A DNA stretch of 64,000 nt from Campylobacter vicugnae. Lineage in GTDB: Bacteria > Campylobacterota > Campylobacteria > Campylobacterales > Campylobacteraceae. Where the stretch lies: positions 930,001 to 994,000 of the forward strand of contig NZ_CP018793.1 in assembly GCF_002139875.1 (NCBI RefSeq). The letters are read 5' to 3'. This document shows, in pieces, positions 31,920 to 40,633 of this stretch (its first letter is position 1; every line of letters starts with the position of its first letter). Under the pieces are notes generated by a model. It saw only the letters and a list, made by a program, of their open reading frames with translations. It was not told the origin of the DNA and made no database searches. The position numbers and the translations under genes were made by a program.

Positions 31920-32515
31920 AATTAGCATACACTCAATAAAATACCTATTTAACTATATCTATAGATTATCCAACTTTAATAATGACCTAATTAATAACTT
32001 TATTTATTGAAACTTATTAATACTCAACTACCAATTAAAACACAGATTATAGCATATATTTTAATAGATTAAAAAATATAAATAAATTAAAAAATTATAT
32101 TATTTTGATTTATTAATTATATATTTACTAAATATAATATATAATCAGTTGTTTATTATGTATTGTTAAATTAGGTTAATGTTCATAAGACCTTTCTTAT
32201 AAAAAAAGAAAAATGAAAAGGGGTGAGTATTATATTTTTATAAAAAATATCAAAAATTCAAAATTGTAAAACAAAATTTTATATGTTATTTTTTAAACAA
32301 TTCATTTATATGTAAAATTCTATTATCAAATAAACTACTACCACTAAAAAGAATAATATTGTTAATTTTATGATATAATTATCTACTACTAAAAAAGATA
32401 GCAAAGAGTAAATATAGCTATTATTATTTTGTGTATATTTATCATTTCTGCATTTGAAACAGAGATAAAACATTTAAAACAATATATTATTTATTATCTT
32501 TTTTGCTAAAACAAA
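31920..32515. other. Very AT-rich noncoding stretch at the island's left end
   Basis: About 600 bases with no credible gene. In particular there is no HTH-type hipB before hipA. Scattered short A/T tracts could hold the hipA promoter, but no single site stands out. Confidence 0.5.
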
Positions 32516-32527
32516 ATGAAAGGTAAG

Positions 32528-33778
32528 ATGAAAAATTTATTTGAAATTTATGATAATGAAACCAAAATTGGAGAAATGAAAGTATATGCAGTAGGTAAAA
32601 ACGAAACATATTATTTTTCATATGATAAACAATGGTTAAAAAATGGATTTGAAATAGACCCAAATTTACCTCTCAAGGATATGGAATTTATCTCAAAAGA
32701 TCTTTGGGGTATCTTTTGCGATATCAGTCCTGATAGATGGGGAAGACTTATCCAAAAAAGAAAAGCAAACAGCGAACTTACCAATAGTGAATATTTGATT
32801 GGGGTTAGTGATTATTTTAGAGTAGGTTCTATTAGAATCAAAAGAGATGGAGAATTTGTATCTTCAAAAACTGATATTCCAAAATTAACAAATATAAATG
32901 AACTTTGTCAATCAGCCAATAGAATAGAAGAAGGCGAAAGTTTAGATAGCGATATAAAAAATTTATTAGCTCCAAGCGGGAGTTTGGGTGGAGCTAGACC
33001 AAAGGCTAGCATTCTTAAAGATAACAAACTTTATATCGCCAAATTTCCATCAATCAAAGATGAATATAAGCAAATTTCAAAATGCGAACAAACTATGTTA
33101 GAAGTGGCAAAAATAGCAAAAATCAATGTTTGTAAAACACAACTTTATGAAACGATAAAAGGAACTGCTTTATTAGTTGAAAGATTTGATAGGATAGGAA
33201 ATGAGAGAATACCATATAAATCAGCAATGACGCTTTTAGGGGTTAAAGAGAGTGAAACAAGTGATGAAAAAAGCTATGTCGATTTGGCTTTTATATTAGA
33301 TAGTAAAAATAAAAAAGAGCTATTTCGTAGAATGGTTTTTAATGGTTTATTTGGCAATACGGATGATCATTTGAGAAATCACGGCGTTTTATATGACAGA
33401 GAAACAAAAAGTTGGAATTTAAGTCCAGCATTTGACATTACGCCTGATACGATAATATACTCAAAGCAAAGCCACGCTTTAAATTTTATAGATTTTGTAA
33501 ATTTGCCTTCTATTGAATTATTTAATGAAATAAAAGAATTTTTTGAGATAAATGAAAGCGAATTTAAAGAAATTTTATCTGATATGCTGATTGCAAGAGA
33601 TGAATTTGAAAAAATAGCTAAAAAAAACGGAATAAATAGTGATAACTTAAAAATGTTAAAAAATAATTACGAACACGAAGATTTTGAAAAAATTAGAAAT
33701 TTATATAGAAATAAAGCTTATGAAAATACTAATAATAAAAAACCAGTAAAAAGAAATATTAGTGAATTTAGTCTATGA
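32528..33778 (+). CDS. hipA: HipA-family Ser/Thr kinase toxin, without a visible HipB
   Basis: Kinases of this family phosphorylate aminoacyl-tRNA synthetases or related targets and halt growth. The protein has an N-terminal HipA-couple domain (residues 1-110), a Gly-rich ATP loop (APSGSLGGARPK, 148-159), catalytic loop GNTDDHLRNH (276-285; D279 likely base) and metal site AFDITPD (D303). I start at ATG 32528 because AAAGG lies just before it; an ATG at 32516 adds four residues. All kinase motifs look intact, so it may be active. No hipB is adjacent, which is unusual. The last 50 residues are Lys/Asn-rich, and a fragment of this gene recurs at 31758. Confidence 0.88.
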   Translation: MKNLFEIYDNETKIGEMKVYAVGKNETYYFSYDKQWLKNGFEIDPNLPLKDMEFISKDLWGIFCDISPDRWGRLIQKRKANSELTNSEYLIGVSDYFRVGSIRIKRDGEFVSSKTDIPKLTNINELCQSANRIEEGESLDSDIKNLLAPSGSLGGARPKASILKDNKLYIAKFPSIKDEYKQISKCEQTMLEVAKIAKINVCKTQLYETIKGTALLVERFDRIGNERIPYKSAMTLLGVKESETSDEKSYVDLAFILDSKNKKELFRRMVFNGLFGNTDDHLRNHGVLYDRETKSWNLSPAFDITPDTIIYSKQSHALNFIDFVNLPSIELFNEIKEFFEINESEFKEILSDMLIARDEFEKIAKKNGINSDNLKMLKNNYEHEDFEKIRNLYRNKAYENTNNKKPVKRNISEFSL

Positions 33779-33817
33779 TAAACAACGAGTAGAAGCTAAA
33801 TTTTAAATATATCCAAC

Positions 33818-35815
33818 CTAAGATAAGCTAGGAACTATTTTGCTTTTTTTAATATTTTCCATAAATTCCTTATACATATTTTTTGCTTTTTCTAGCAACT
33901 CAGCATATGTATATACCTCTATATTATCATCTTTTAATTTCTCAAATTCTCTTGAAGTTATATTAATTCTGTTTGTCTCATCAGTACTAGTAGATTCTGA
34001 TATAATACATATTGCCTTGATATCTTCAAGTCTTATATCATCTTTATTTGGTTCGGTTAAACTTTGTTTTACCCCTTGTTTATATTTTTTGATTTGGTCA
34101 TATAAACTTGAATAAGTAACCAATGCATGATCCTTTGGATTGTTTTTCTTAAGTTCTATTATAATAGGATATTTTTCTTCTTGCACTTTTATCAATATAT
34201 CTATACGACCGATTTTATCTTTATCTCCGCTTCTTATTTTTATATATTGTTCTTTTATTCTTTCAAAATTTATATCGTTATTAGTATTCCAGTAAGGATT
34301 TATTAACCAAGGGTTGTTATATAAATGATCTTGAAAAATCTTTTCGGTACTTGTTGAATCGTTCATCAATTTTTCAAGTCTATCTATAGCCTTTAGCCTA
34401 CGATCAATAATATCTGCAGTTTGTATTTGTTCTGCTTTTGCTATCTTTTCCATAAATTTTGACATAAGACTAAAAACAGATTTGGCATCTTCGGATATTT
34501 CATTGATCTCCTTATCTATTTCATCAATGCTGATATTATTTACAACATTTGCAATTGATGTGATCATAGAATTTACTTCTTTACTGTATATTTCACTATC
34601 ATCATTTAATCTTGTAACAAATAAACTTAGTAATTTATTATTTATTGTTTTTTCATCCTCTGTTAATTTGCTCAACCATTCTTTATAACTATCATTATTT
34701 TTAATTCTTTCTGGCAATGTATCTACAGCATTTCTCATTCTAAAATCATTCCATTTAGAAATAAATTTTCTTCTAATTTTATCCATATTGTCAATAAAAA
34801 TTTTTACATCATTATTTGATTCATCAAGCCCTTGCCTACTAGACGTTATTGGATCATTATCGGTGTCCAAAAAATCAACTTGAATTTCTCCGACTATATA
34901 TTGTGAAGCTATTCTTGCATCAGGCTTATTTTTAAAAATATTTTCATCGGCAATTTTATTATTCATATATGCTATTACAAATGCTCCATTGCCGTCTTTA
35001 GATAGATCTTTTGGTTTTTCTACACTGCCTATCCACCCTTTTATTTTGTTATTTCTTATATAGCTAGAAATATTTGTGTCGTTATCTTGAAATTCTTCTA
35101 TTATTATATTAGCATTGTTAAAAATAGCTTTAATTTCATCTTCTTTATAGCCAAAATATAAAACAAGTTGCAAATCGTTATAATATGAATTTTTTGATAG
35201 TTCTATATCTTTGTTATCTATTTTTAAAGAAAAATCATTAGAAGTTAAGTAAAACCTTTTTGATAGTTGATTTGTTAAATTTGATTCCGATGTTTGTGTG
35301 AATTTTCTTCTTAAATCAAAAATTTTAACTATAAACCCTGAATCAAAATTCATATAATTAGAATATTCACTAGGCAATTCATTTAGAAATCTAATCTTAG
35401 CAACATATGGGTCATTTTTAAGCATCTCATTGTAATCCAACATAAAATTTATCCATTGCGAATCATCTTTTGTTTTCGTAAAAATTTCATATTGATTACC
35501 TATGCTAAAAGTGGCAAGCTTTCCTATACCTTTTTTACCCATAGGTTTTCTTTGAGGCAGACCATTAATAGCGACTTCTGATTGTTTTGGATTGCCTATT
35601 TTACAATATTTATTATTTAGCTCATCAATACTCATACCTTTACCATTATCGGCGATAATTATATATGATTTTTCTATTTTTATATCAACTTTGGTTGCAT
35701 AAGCATCGTATGAGTTTGCGACAAGTTCAGCCAGTGCTGGGGGAGTGCTGCTGTATAAATTTCTACCCAAATGAGTAACAGCATTATTTGTAGTTGAAAA
35801 ATTAATTTGTGTCAT
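33818..35815 (-). CDS. GHKL ATPase fused to PD-(D/E)XK nuclease, restriction-like
   Basis: A 665-residue protein with two recognisable parts. Residues 1-100 are a GHKL (Hsp90/MutL/MORC) ATP site: E30-N34-D37 in AELVANSYDA, DNGKGM at 56-61 and GKKGIGK at 93-99. Residues about 490-590 resemble a PD-(D/E)XK nuclease, with D539 (GRIDILI) and E554-x-K556 (IIIELKK); a coiled-coil-like helical region lies between. It overlaps the methyltransferase gene by 14 bases. GHKL-nuclease proteins next to cytosine methylases have been proposed as unusual restriction enzymes, prokaryotic relatives of MORC. Recognition site and ATP use are unknown. Confidence 0.82.
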   Translation of the reverse strand: MTQINFSTTNNAVTHLGRNLYSSTPPALAELVANSYDAYATKVDIKIEKSYIIIADNGKGMSIDELNNKYCKIGNPKQSEVAINGLPQRKPMGKKGIGKLATFSIGNQYEIFTKTKDDSQWINFMLDYNEMLKNDPYVAKIRFLNELPSEYSNYMNFDSGFIVKIFDLRRKFTQTSESNLTNQLSKRFYLTSNDFSLKIDNKDIELSKNSYYNDLQLVLYFGYKEDEIKAIFNNANIIIEEFQDNDTNISSYIRNNKIKGWIGSVEKPKDLSKDGNGAFVIAYMNNKIADENIFKNKPDARIASQYIVGEIQVDFLDTDNDPITSSRQGLDESNNDVKIFIDNMDKIRRKFISKWNDFRMRNAVDTLPERIKNNDSYKEWLSKLTEDEKTINNKLLSLFVTRLNDDSEIYSKEVNSMITSIANVVNNISIDEIDKEINEISEDAKSVFSLMSKFMEKIAKAEQIQTADIIDRRLKAIDRLEKLMNDSTSTEKIFQDHLYNNPWLINPYWNTNNDINFERIKEQYIKIRSGDKDKIGRIDILIKVQEEKYPIIIELKKNNPKDHALVTYSSLYDQIKKYKQGVKQSLTEPNKDDIRLEDIKAICIISESTSTDETNRINITSREFEKLKDDNIEVYTYAELLEKAKNMYKEFMENIKKSKIVPSLS

Positions 35816-36884
35816 CCGTGTATCCTTGATATTGTTTTAAGTGTCTCAAAATACTTTTTCCTATATGCTCACCTAGTTTTGGAGGAACAGCGTTGCCTAT
35901 CTGCCTAGCTATTTTACGCATATTTACCTTTTCATCTTCATTTATAAATTTATACTCTATTGGAAATGACTGTAACAAAGCACCTTCTCGTAAAGATATG
36001 GCTCTATCTTGCTCAGGATGTCCGAATCTTCCTGTACCATAGTTTATAAACTGAGTGGTAAGCGTAGGAGCTACATCATCCCAACTCATCCTGCCATATA
36101 CCGACTTATAGCTTTGTCCGCTTGATTTTTTATAACAATTTGGTAGCAATTCTTCATCCCAATCTTGCCATGAACCACCTGGTTTTGATTGTTTTATTCT
36201 TTTAATATTTATATCTGTAAGCATAGAGCTTATATGAAGCTTATCTTTTTTGTTGTCGTATACACCAGCTTTAATTTTAGGAACTGTGAATATTACATCT
36301 TTAATTGTTATTTTTTTTTCTTGAGATTCTACAAAATCAATATTTCCAAATTTAGAAGCTAAAAGCAAAAGTCTTTTTCGTCTTTGAGCGACACCATAAT
36401 TGCTAGCATCGTGAATCTTAAAATTTACATTATATCCTTGTAATTTTAGGCTGTCAACAAAATCGACAAAGACTCTCTCCTTTCTTAGCTCTGGAACATT
36501 TTCCATAGAGACTATTTGAGGTGAAGTTTGTTCAATTAATCTTAAAAAATCATATAACAAGCCCCAATCTTTATGAGAAGATCTATCTTTTTTATTTTTT
36601 TGATGTGCTGAAAATGGCTGACAAGGAGCACAACCAACCAATACTTTAATGTCAGTATCACCAAATAATTCATCAATCTCTTTGCTATCTACATCACGAA
36701 CACTTTTATGTATAAATTTTACTTTGTTATTTTGCTCATAAGCAAATTTACAACTTTCATCTAAATCTATTCCAGCTACGACTTTTATGCCAGATTTACC
36801 AAGTCCATAAGTGAGTCCGCCTATACCACAAAAGAGATCTATCGCAGTTATTTTCATATTTTCAACCATCATTTTAAATGCCAT
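35802..36884 (-). CDS. DNA (cytosine-5-)-methyltransferase
   Basis: Adds a methyl group to C5 of cytosine, probably protecting the host from the adjacent GHKL-nuclease. All key motifs are intact: I (DLFCGIGGLTYGL), IV with catalytic C88 (GCAPCQPFS), VI (MENVPEL), VIII (QRRKRLLLL), IX (REGALLQSFP) and X (QIGNAVPP). The target-recognition part between VIII and IX is short, which suggests a short site. ATG 36884 gives 360 aa. ATG 36857 (MKITAIDLFCG) is equally credible and fits relatives better. It ends inside the nuclease gene, so the pair is coupled with the methylase translated first. Confidence 0.93.
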   Translation of the reverse strand: MAFKMMVENMKITAIDLFCGIGGLTYGLGKSGIKVVAGIDLDESCKFAYEQNNKVKFIHKSVRDVDSKEIDELFGDTDIKVLVGCAPCQPFSAHQKNKKDRSSHKDWGLLYDFLRLIEQTSPQIVSMENVPELRKERVFVDFVDSLKLQGYNVNFKIHDASNYGVAQRRKRLLLLASKFGNIDFVESQEKKITIKDVIFTVPKIKAGVYDNKKDKLHISSMLTDINIKRIKQSKPGGSWQDWDEELLPNCYKKSSGQSYKSVYGRMSWDDVAPTLTTQFINYGTGRFGHPEQDRAISLREGALLQSFPIEYKFINEDEKVNMRKIARQIGNAVPPKLGEHIGKSILRHLKQYQGYTDDTN

Positions 36885-36947
36885 ATTCTATCTTAAAATA
36901 GTTTAGGAATCTTTTAAATGCCTTTATATTCCACTCTTTATTAAAAT

Positions 36948-37216
36948 TTAGCTTCCAAAGCTTTTATTTGATTTAATACTATCTAACTTCTCTTTTATAG
37001 CATATCTTATAAAAGCTGAAGCAGAAAAGCTCATATTAAATGCTGTTTGACTAATATCGTGGTGCTCTTCTTCTGTGAAATATATCGTTATTGTCTTTTT
37101 TCTTTTGAAATTTTCTATTCTTTTTTATTTGGGATTGTCTTTCTTTTTTTGAGCAATATCAGTATCCCCCCCCCCCTAGCTGAATTTAGAAATTCATTCT
37201 CATCTTTAAAGTCCAT
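36948..37216 (-). pseudogene. Broken ribbon-helix-helix protein gene with G11 tract
   Basis: A good start (AAAGGA before ATG 37216) opens MDFKDENEFLNSARGG, typical of small plasmid-borne Campylobacter proteins. It then enters an 11-G tract. In the present register the frame ends at NPNKKE. The downstream part in another frame encodes KKTITIYFTEEEHHDIS...FIRYAIKEKLDSIK, an RHH-like DNA-binding fold of the MobC/CopG sort, ending at 36948. G9 or G12 would bring both halves into one register, but a TAA still lies between them. It is either decayed or was once phase-variable. It follows fic. Confidence 0.6.
37166..37176. repeat. C11/G11 homopolymer
   Basis: Eleven consecutive C on the plus strand (G on the coding minus strand) inside the RHH gene, 13 codons after its start. 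G tracts of eight or more mutate at high rate in Campylobacter and drive phase variation (established). Exact length may vary between cells and reads. Confidence 0.85.
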
Positions 37217-37298
37217 AATATATCCTTTCTTAATTAAATTTTTTATATTTAATTTAATTGATTTTTCAAATTCTTTATAAAAGCATTCAAATTCATTT

Positions 37299-38702
37299 TT
37301 ATATATTTCTATCACTGGAATGATTATCTCTTGTGTATTGCTTTTCTTTTGAAGAGATATCTTTTTTCATCATATCTTTAGTCGTGTTAGAAAGTGCTTT
37401 TAAAAATAGCTCTTTTTCTTTATTTTCTATATCTTCTAAATTTGGCTTATGTTTTTCTTTGTTAATACTCTTTTGTTCTTGTATTGAATTAAATTTATTA
37501 ATATTATTGATTAGCTGTTGCTTTTGCAAATTTTCATCTTTAAAATAACTTTGAATAAAGCTTCTCATAAAGGCTTGAACTTCGGGCGATAAAGTTGTTA
37601 AACTTTCTACTGTTTCAGCTATTGATTTAATTGTATTTTTAACAAATTTAGATGAGTTATCAATTATGTTTTTATACTTGCCGTCTGGAGTTTTGTCTTT
37701 TATATAATTAAACATCTTGTTTATTTTAGTTTCTTGTTTTGCTAACTCTGGCTGACCTATGGCGATTAAATAATCAAAGTCTTTACTAAAAGCTGATGGC
37801 TCACTACCTAAAAATATATTAAAATTTTTATACTCTTTTCCGTCAGCCTTAATAGAAAAATTAACTTTATGAGTTGCAAATGTTCCATTTTTTTCATTTT
37901 GTTCTCTTACTATTTTATCTAGCTCAATAAGAGATTGAAAAACAGAAACGCCACCATCTTCTCCTTTTATATATCCTTCACCAGCTGAATTTTTAATCAA
38001 CTCACTAAGCATAGATACATCTTGAAAATTTTTAGCCGTTCTATCTAGGTTGAAAGAATTTAAAGCAAAAGCATATTGTATGCTATTTAAATCGTCTTTA
38101 GAAAAATTTAATTTCGTTTCGTTATTTTTATCTATATTATCGGTTTGCATTATTTTCTCCTTATTGGTTAGTTGGATTATATTTTCTTTGATTAATCTCT
38201 CTAACATTTGCGGTTTTAGCTGTGAGGCTTGTTTTGAGGCTAATATCATTTTTTGTGGCTCTATTAAATTTAGATCCATTTCATATCCAGCATTTTTAGC
38301 AAGTTCATTCATAAATATTCTTTGTGTTCTGCCGTTGCCTTCACGAAATGGATGAAGTGCGTTAATCTCCATTAATAACTCTGAAGCTCCCTTAGCAAAG
38401 CTATCAATATCTTTACAATCTTTTAAAAAATTTTTATCTTTTAATTCATCAAATATAATTTTAGAATATTTCTTTAATTCATTACCTGGGACAAAATGTT
38501 GGTTACCCTTTAGAAATACTCCATCTAGCCCAATATCTGCTCTATCAAGACTAGCAAATGTATATACATCATCAAAAAGTTTTTTTATGTATATCTTTTA
38601 AATGTTGATAGTCAAAATTGCCTTTAATTGGACTAAATTAGAATCTAAAAGCTATCTATCAAAATCATTTTTAGGGATACCATCATCTAAAAATTTAAAC
38701 AC
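37299..38702 (-). pseudogene. Fic-domain toxin gene, N-terminally disrupted
   Basis: Fic enzymes usually AMPylate targets such as DNA gyrase. The active motif HPFREGNGRTQR is intact, but the sequence before it is broken. A GTG at 38702, overlapping the last antitoxin stop, opens FKFLDDGIPKNDFDR and meets TAG at 38652-38654. A one-base loss near 38634 shifts into PIKGNFDYQHLKDIHKK, and a seven-T run (38580-38586; one extra base) shifts back into LFDDVYTF. The frame is then open for about 425 codons. The C-terminal 270 residues are of unknown type, possibly a secretion or regulatory domain. ATG 38372 would give a protein lacking the Fic core helices. Confidence 0.75.
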
Positions 38703-38931
38703 TTACACCCCACTCTTTTTTATATTCGGCGATTATTTCATCAGCTGTTTTTTCATTTTTTGCAATTTTTATCATATTAATAATGTCTCTTTCATTTGCA
38801 AACATATTTTCAATAGCGTGTCCGCAAATGGTAGATCTTATAGCTTCATATTGCTCTTTATTTAAATCATCTTTATATTTATCAAGTATAGCTAAGCTCT
38901 CTTCTAAGCTATGCACTTCTGGATATCTCAT
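38695..38931 (-). CDS. VbhA-like Fic antitoxin, copy 3 (adjacent to fic)
   Basis: A 78-residue helical protein. Class I Fic antitoxins insert a helix with motif (S/T)xxxE(G/N) into the Fic ATP pocket and block it. Here the segment is GHAIEN, so the E-N half is kept and the leading Ser/Thr is Gly. The following DEIIAEYKKEW matches the VbhA family tail. It overlaps the fic start by eight bases, exactly as vbhA and vbhT do. It shares an almost identical N-terminus with copy 2. It still has a complete reading frame although its toxin is broken. Confidence 0.8.
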   Translation of the reverse strand: MRYPEVHSLEESLAILDKYKDDLNKEQYEAIRSTICGHAIENMFANERDIINMIKIAKNEKTADEIIAEYKKEWGVSV

Positions 38932-38941
38932 TTTTTCTCCT

Positions 38942-39223
38942 TTATAAATTTTCTATTTTACTATTTTGTTCTAAGTCTGAATTATTTAAATCACTTACTC
39001 CCCACTCTTTTTTATATTCGGCGATTATTTCATCAGGTGTTTTTTCTTGTTTATCTACTTTTATGAGATTTATAATGTCTTCTTCATTTGCAAACATATT
39101 CTCAATAGCAAATCCACAAATAATAGATTTATTTTGCTCGTATTGCTCTTTAGTTAAATCATCTTTATATTTATCAAGTATAGCTAAGCTCTCTTCTAAG
39201 CTATGCACTTCTGGATATCTCAT
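38942..39223 (-). CDS. VbhA-like Fic antitoxin, copy 2
   Basis: A 93-residue paralogue. The inhibitory segment reads GFAIEN, again lacking the Ser/Thr. It differs from copies 1 and 3 mainly around residues 25-55, and ends with an added tail (SDLNNSDLEQNSKIENL) shared only with copy 1. It is spaced ten bases from each neighbouring copy and has TCTCC-complement ribosome sites (GGAGAAAA). It may have a different Fic partner elsewhere in the genome (inference). Confidence 0.78.
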   Translation of the reverse strand: MRYPEVHSLEESLAILDKYKDDLTKEQYEQNKSIICGFAIENMFANEEDIINLIKVDKQEKTPDEIIAEYKKEWGVSDLNNSDLEQNSKIENL

Positions 39224-39233
39224 TTTTTCTCCT

Positions 39234-39518
39234 TTATAAATTTTCTATTTTACTATTTTGTTCTAAGTCTGAATTATTTAAATCACTTACTCCCCACTCT
39301 TTTTTATATTCGGCGATTATTTCATCAGCCGTCATCTCGCCTTTTAAAATTTTAATGTTATCTATAATATTTCTTTGGTTTAAAAACATACCTTCTATTG
39401 CAAAACTACCTATATTAGATCTTATAGCTTCATATTGCTCTTTAGTTAAATCATCTTTATATTTATCAAGTATAGCTAAGCTCTCTTTTAAGCTATACAC
39501 TTCTGGATATTTATTCAT
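39234..39518 (-). CDS. VbhA-like Fic antitoxin, copy 1 (first in operon)
   Basis: A 94-residue protein and the only one of the three with the complete canonical inhibitory motif: SFAIEG fits (S/T)xxxE(G/N) exactly. The surrounding helices (DDLTKEQYEAIRSN, then KGEMTADEIIAEYKK) resemble VbhA. It is first to be transcribed. It is the best candidate for a true Fic inhibitor; the other two copies look like duplicates with a changed motif. Confidence 0.82.
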   Translation of the reverse strand: MNKYPEVYSLKESLAILDKYKDDLTKEQYEAIRSNIGSFAIEGMFLNQRNIIDNIKILKGEMTADEIIAEYKKEWGVSDLNNSDLEQNSKIENL

Positions 39519-39883
39519 CTATTTTCCTTTCTAAGGCTTCTGTTTTATAGAATATTTAAATTTTTATGATGGATTATATAGCATATATTCTTACGATGTC
39601 AATAGATTAAGTTAAATATAATTATATTTTGTAAAATACATTTTGTAAGTTTTTATAGAGTGCGATACCCAAATACAAGCCATCAAAGAACTCAAGCAAA
39701 CAACAGAGTAGATATAGATAACGCTCAAAATAGCATAAATTCTAAAATATTAATCAAAGAGATAAAAATCGGCAAAATATTTATCAACTGACAAAACCTA
39801 TAAATCAAAGTATTCCAAGCAGTGTAAATAAATCCAAAAATAAAGGCAATTAAATGGAAATTAAAATTAAGATAAAGTATAAA
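39519..39883. other. Intergenic region with a possible decayed gene end
   Basis: No intact gene. On the plus strand about 39665-39855 shows coding-like stretches in two frames (SHQRTQANNRVDIDNAQNS, later NQSIPSSVNKSKNKGN), broken by a stop. It may be the C-terminal relic of a mobilisation-type protein, but I cannot identify it. The antitoxin promoter should lie in the 39520-39640 part. Confidence 0.35.
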
Positions 39884-40549
39884 TCACCTAAATAAGTCAA
39901 TTTTGTATTTATTTGTATTTTCATATTTTTTTTGCATTCTGTACTTATTAATAATTTCATTAGCATAACTATCTATTATAGTAAAAAATTCTCCATTTTG
40001 CTTAACTGCTACTAATTTGGCATTTGATAGAGTTTGCTCTTTGTCATCTAGAATTTCACTATTGTTATCATAGAAATAGATCTTATCGCATACTCCAAGT
40101 AGCTCTTTTAGGTTATCAAAACTCTGTCCAAATCTTCTTTCTAAAGTTTCATTGTCTATATTATGTCCGCCTTTGCTTACTCTAATTGCTACTCTTTTTT
40201 TAGATATTTCAACATTTTCTAAGCCTATATAAAAAAGCGTAATATTATAGTCTTTGTTTTTAGCCAATTTTATAAATCTAACAATGCCTTTTCCACTAAG
40301 TGTTGTTTCAAGATTAAAACTAGCACCACTATTTAAAAATTTATTTCTCATAGCAATAGCTAATTTACCTGCTTTATTTTGTATATATGAGCTTTCGTAA
40401 TTACCTAATTCCTTTGCTAACTCATCGCTATTTACTCTATAACCATAAAAATCATTTTTTAAAAGCTGATTAATGTAAAATGTGCTTTTGCCACTCCCAT
40501 TTACTCCAGCAAAAATATATAATTGTTTAGTATCTTTTATATTATCCAT
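39884..40549 (-). CDS. Zeta-toxin-like P-loop kinase
   Basis: A 221-residue protein with Walker A GVNGSGKST (residues 15-23), FNLETTLSGKG, and the RVAIRVSKGGHNIDNETLERRF segment found in zeta-toxin-like small P-loop kinases (COG4185 type). Classical zeta toxins phosphorylate UDP-N-acetylglucosamine and stop wall synthesis; whether this group does so is unproven. No separate antitoxin gene is next to it. The closest candidates for an antidote would be the small proteins upstream in the island. Motifs look intact. Confidence 0.75.
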   Translation of the reverse strand: MDNIKDTKQLYIFAGVNGSGKSTFYINQLLKNDFYGYRVNSDELAKELGNYESSYIQNKAGKLAIAMRNKFLNSGASFNLETTLSGKGIVRFIKLAKNKDYNITLFYIGLENVEISKKRVAIRVSKGGHNIDNETLERRFGQSFDNLKELLGVCDKIYFYDNNSEILDDKEQTLSNAKLVAVKQNGEFFTIIDSYANEIINKYRMQKKYENTNKYKIDLFR

Positions 40550-40633
40550 ATAGCAAAACCTTTTATATTGGGACTTTGATTTTATTATATTCTTATTTTA
40601 CCTAATTCAATCTTTTTTATCATAAATAGCAAA

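Larger units (their letters stand above)
38695..39518. repeat. Tandem duplication of the antitoxin gene, unit 292 bp
   Basis: Three head-to-tail units. The spacing between units 2 and 3 (38941 and 39233) is 292 bp, and the 5' and 3' ends of the genes are nearly identical at DNA level while the middle parts differ. This indicates gene duplication with either selection on, or conversion around, the inhibitory-motif region. Confidence 0.82.

Noticed and set aside
37115-37315. 66-codon frame starting at GTG 37315 with the G11 tract inside
   Set aside because: The strong ribosome site belongs to ATG 37216. The extra N-terminal part begins inside the end of fic and lacks a site of its own.
38602-38865. 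87-codon plus-strand frame opposite fic and the third antitoxin
   Set aside because: It is the antisense shadow of coding sequence; its residue make-up is typical of AT-rich reverse frames.
38695-39518. Could the repeated units be a CRISPR array?
   Set aside because: Units are 292 bp, each carries a complete gene, and there are no short regularly spaced repeats with unique spacers. No cas gene is present.
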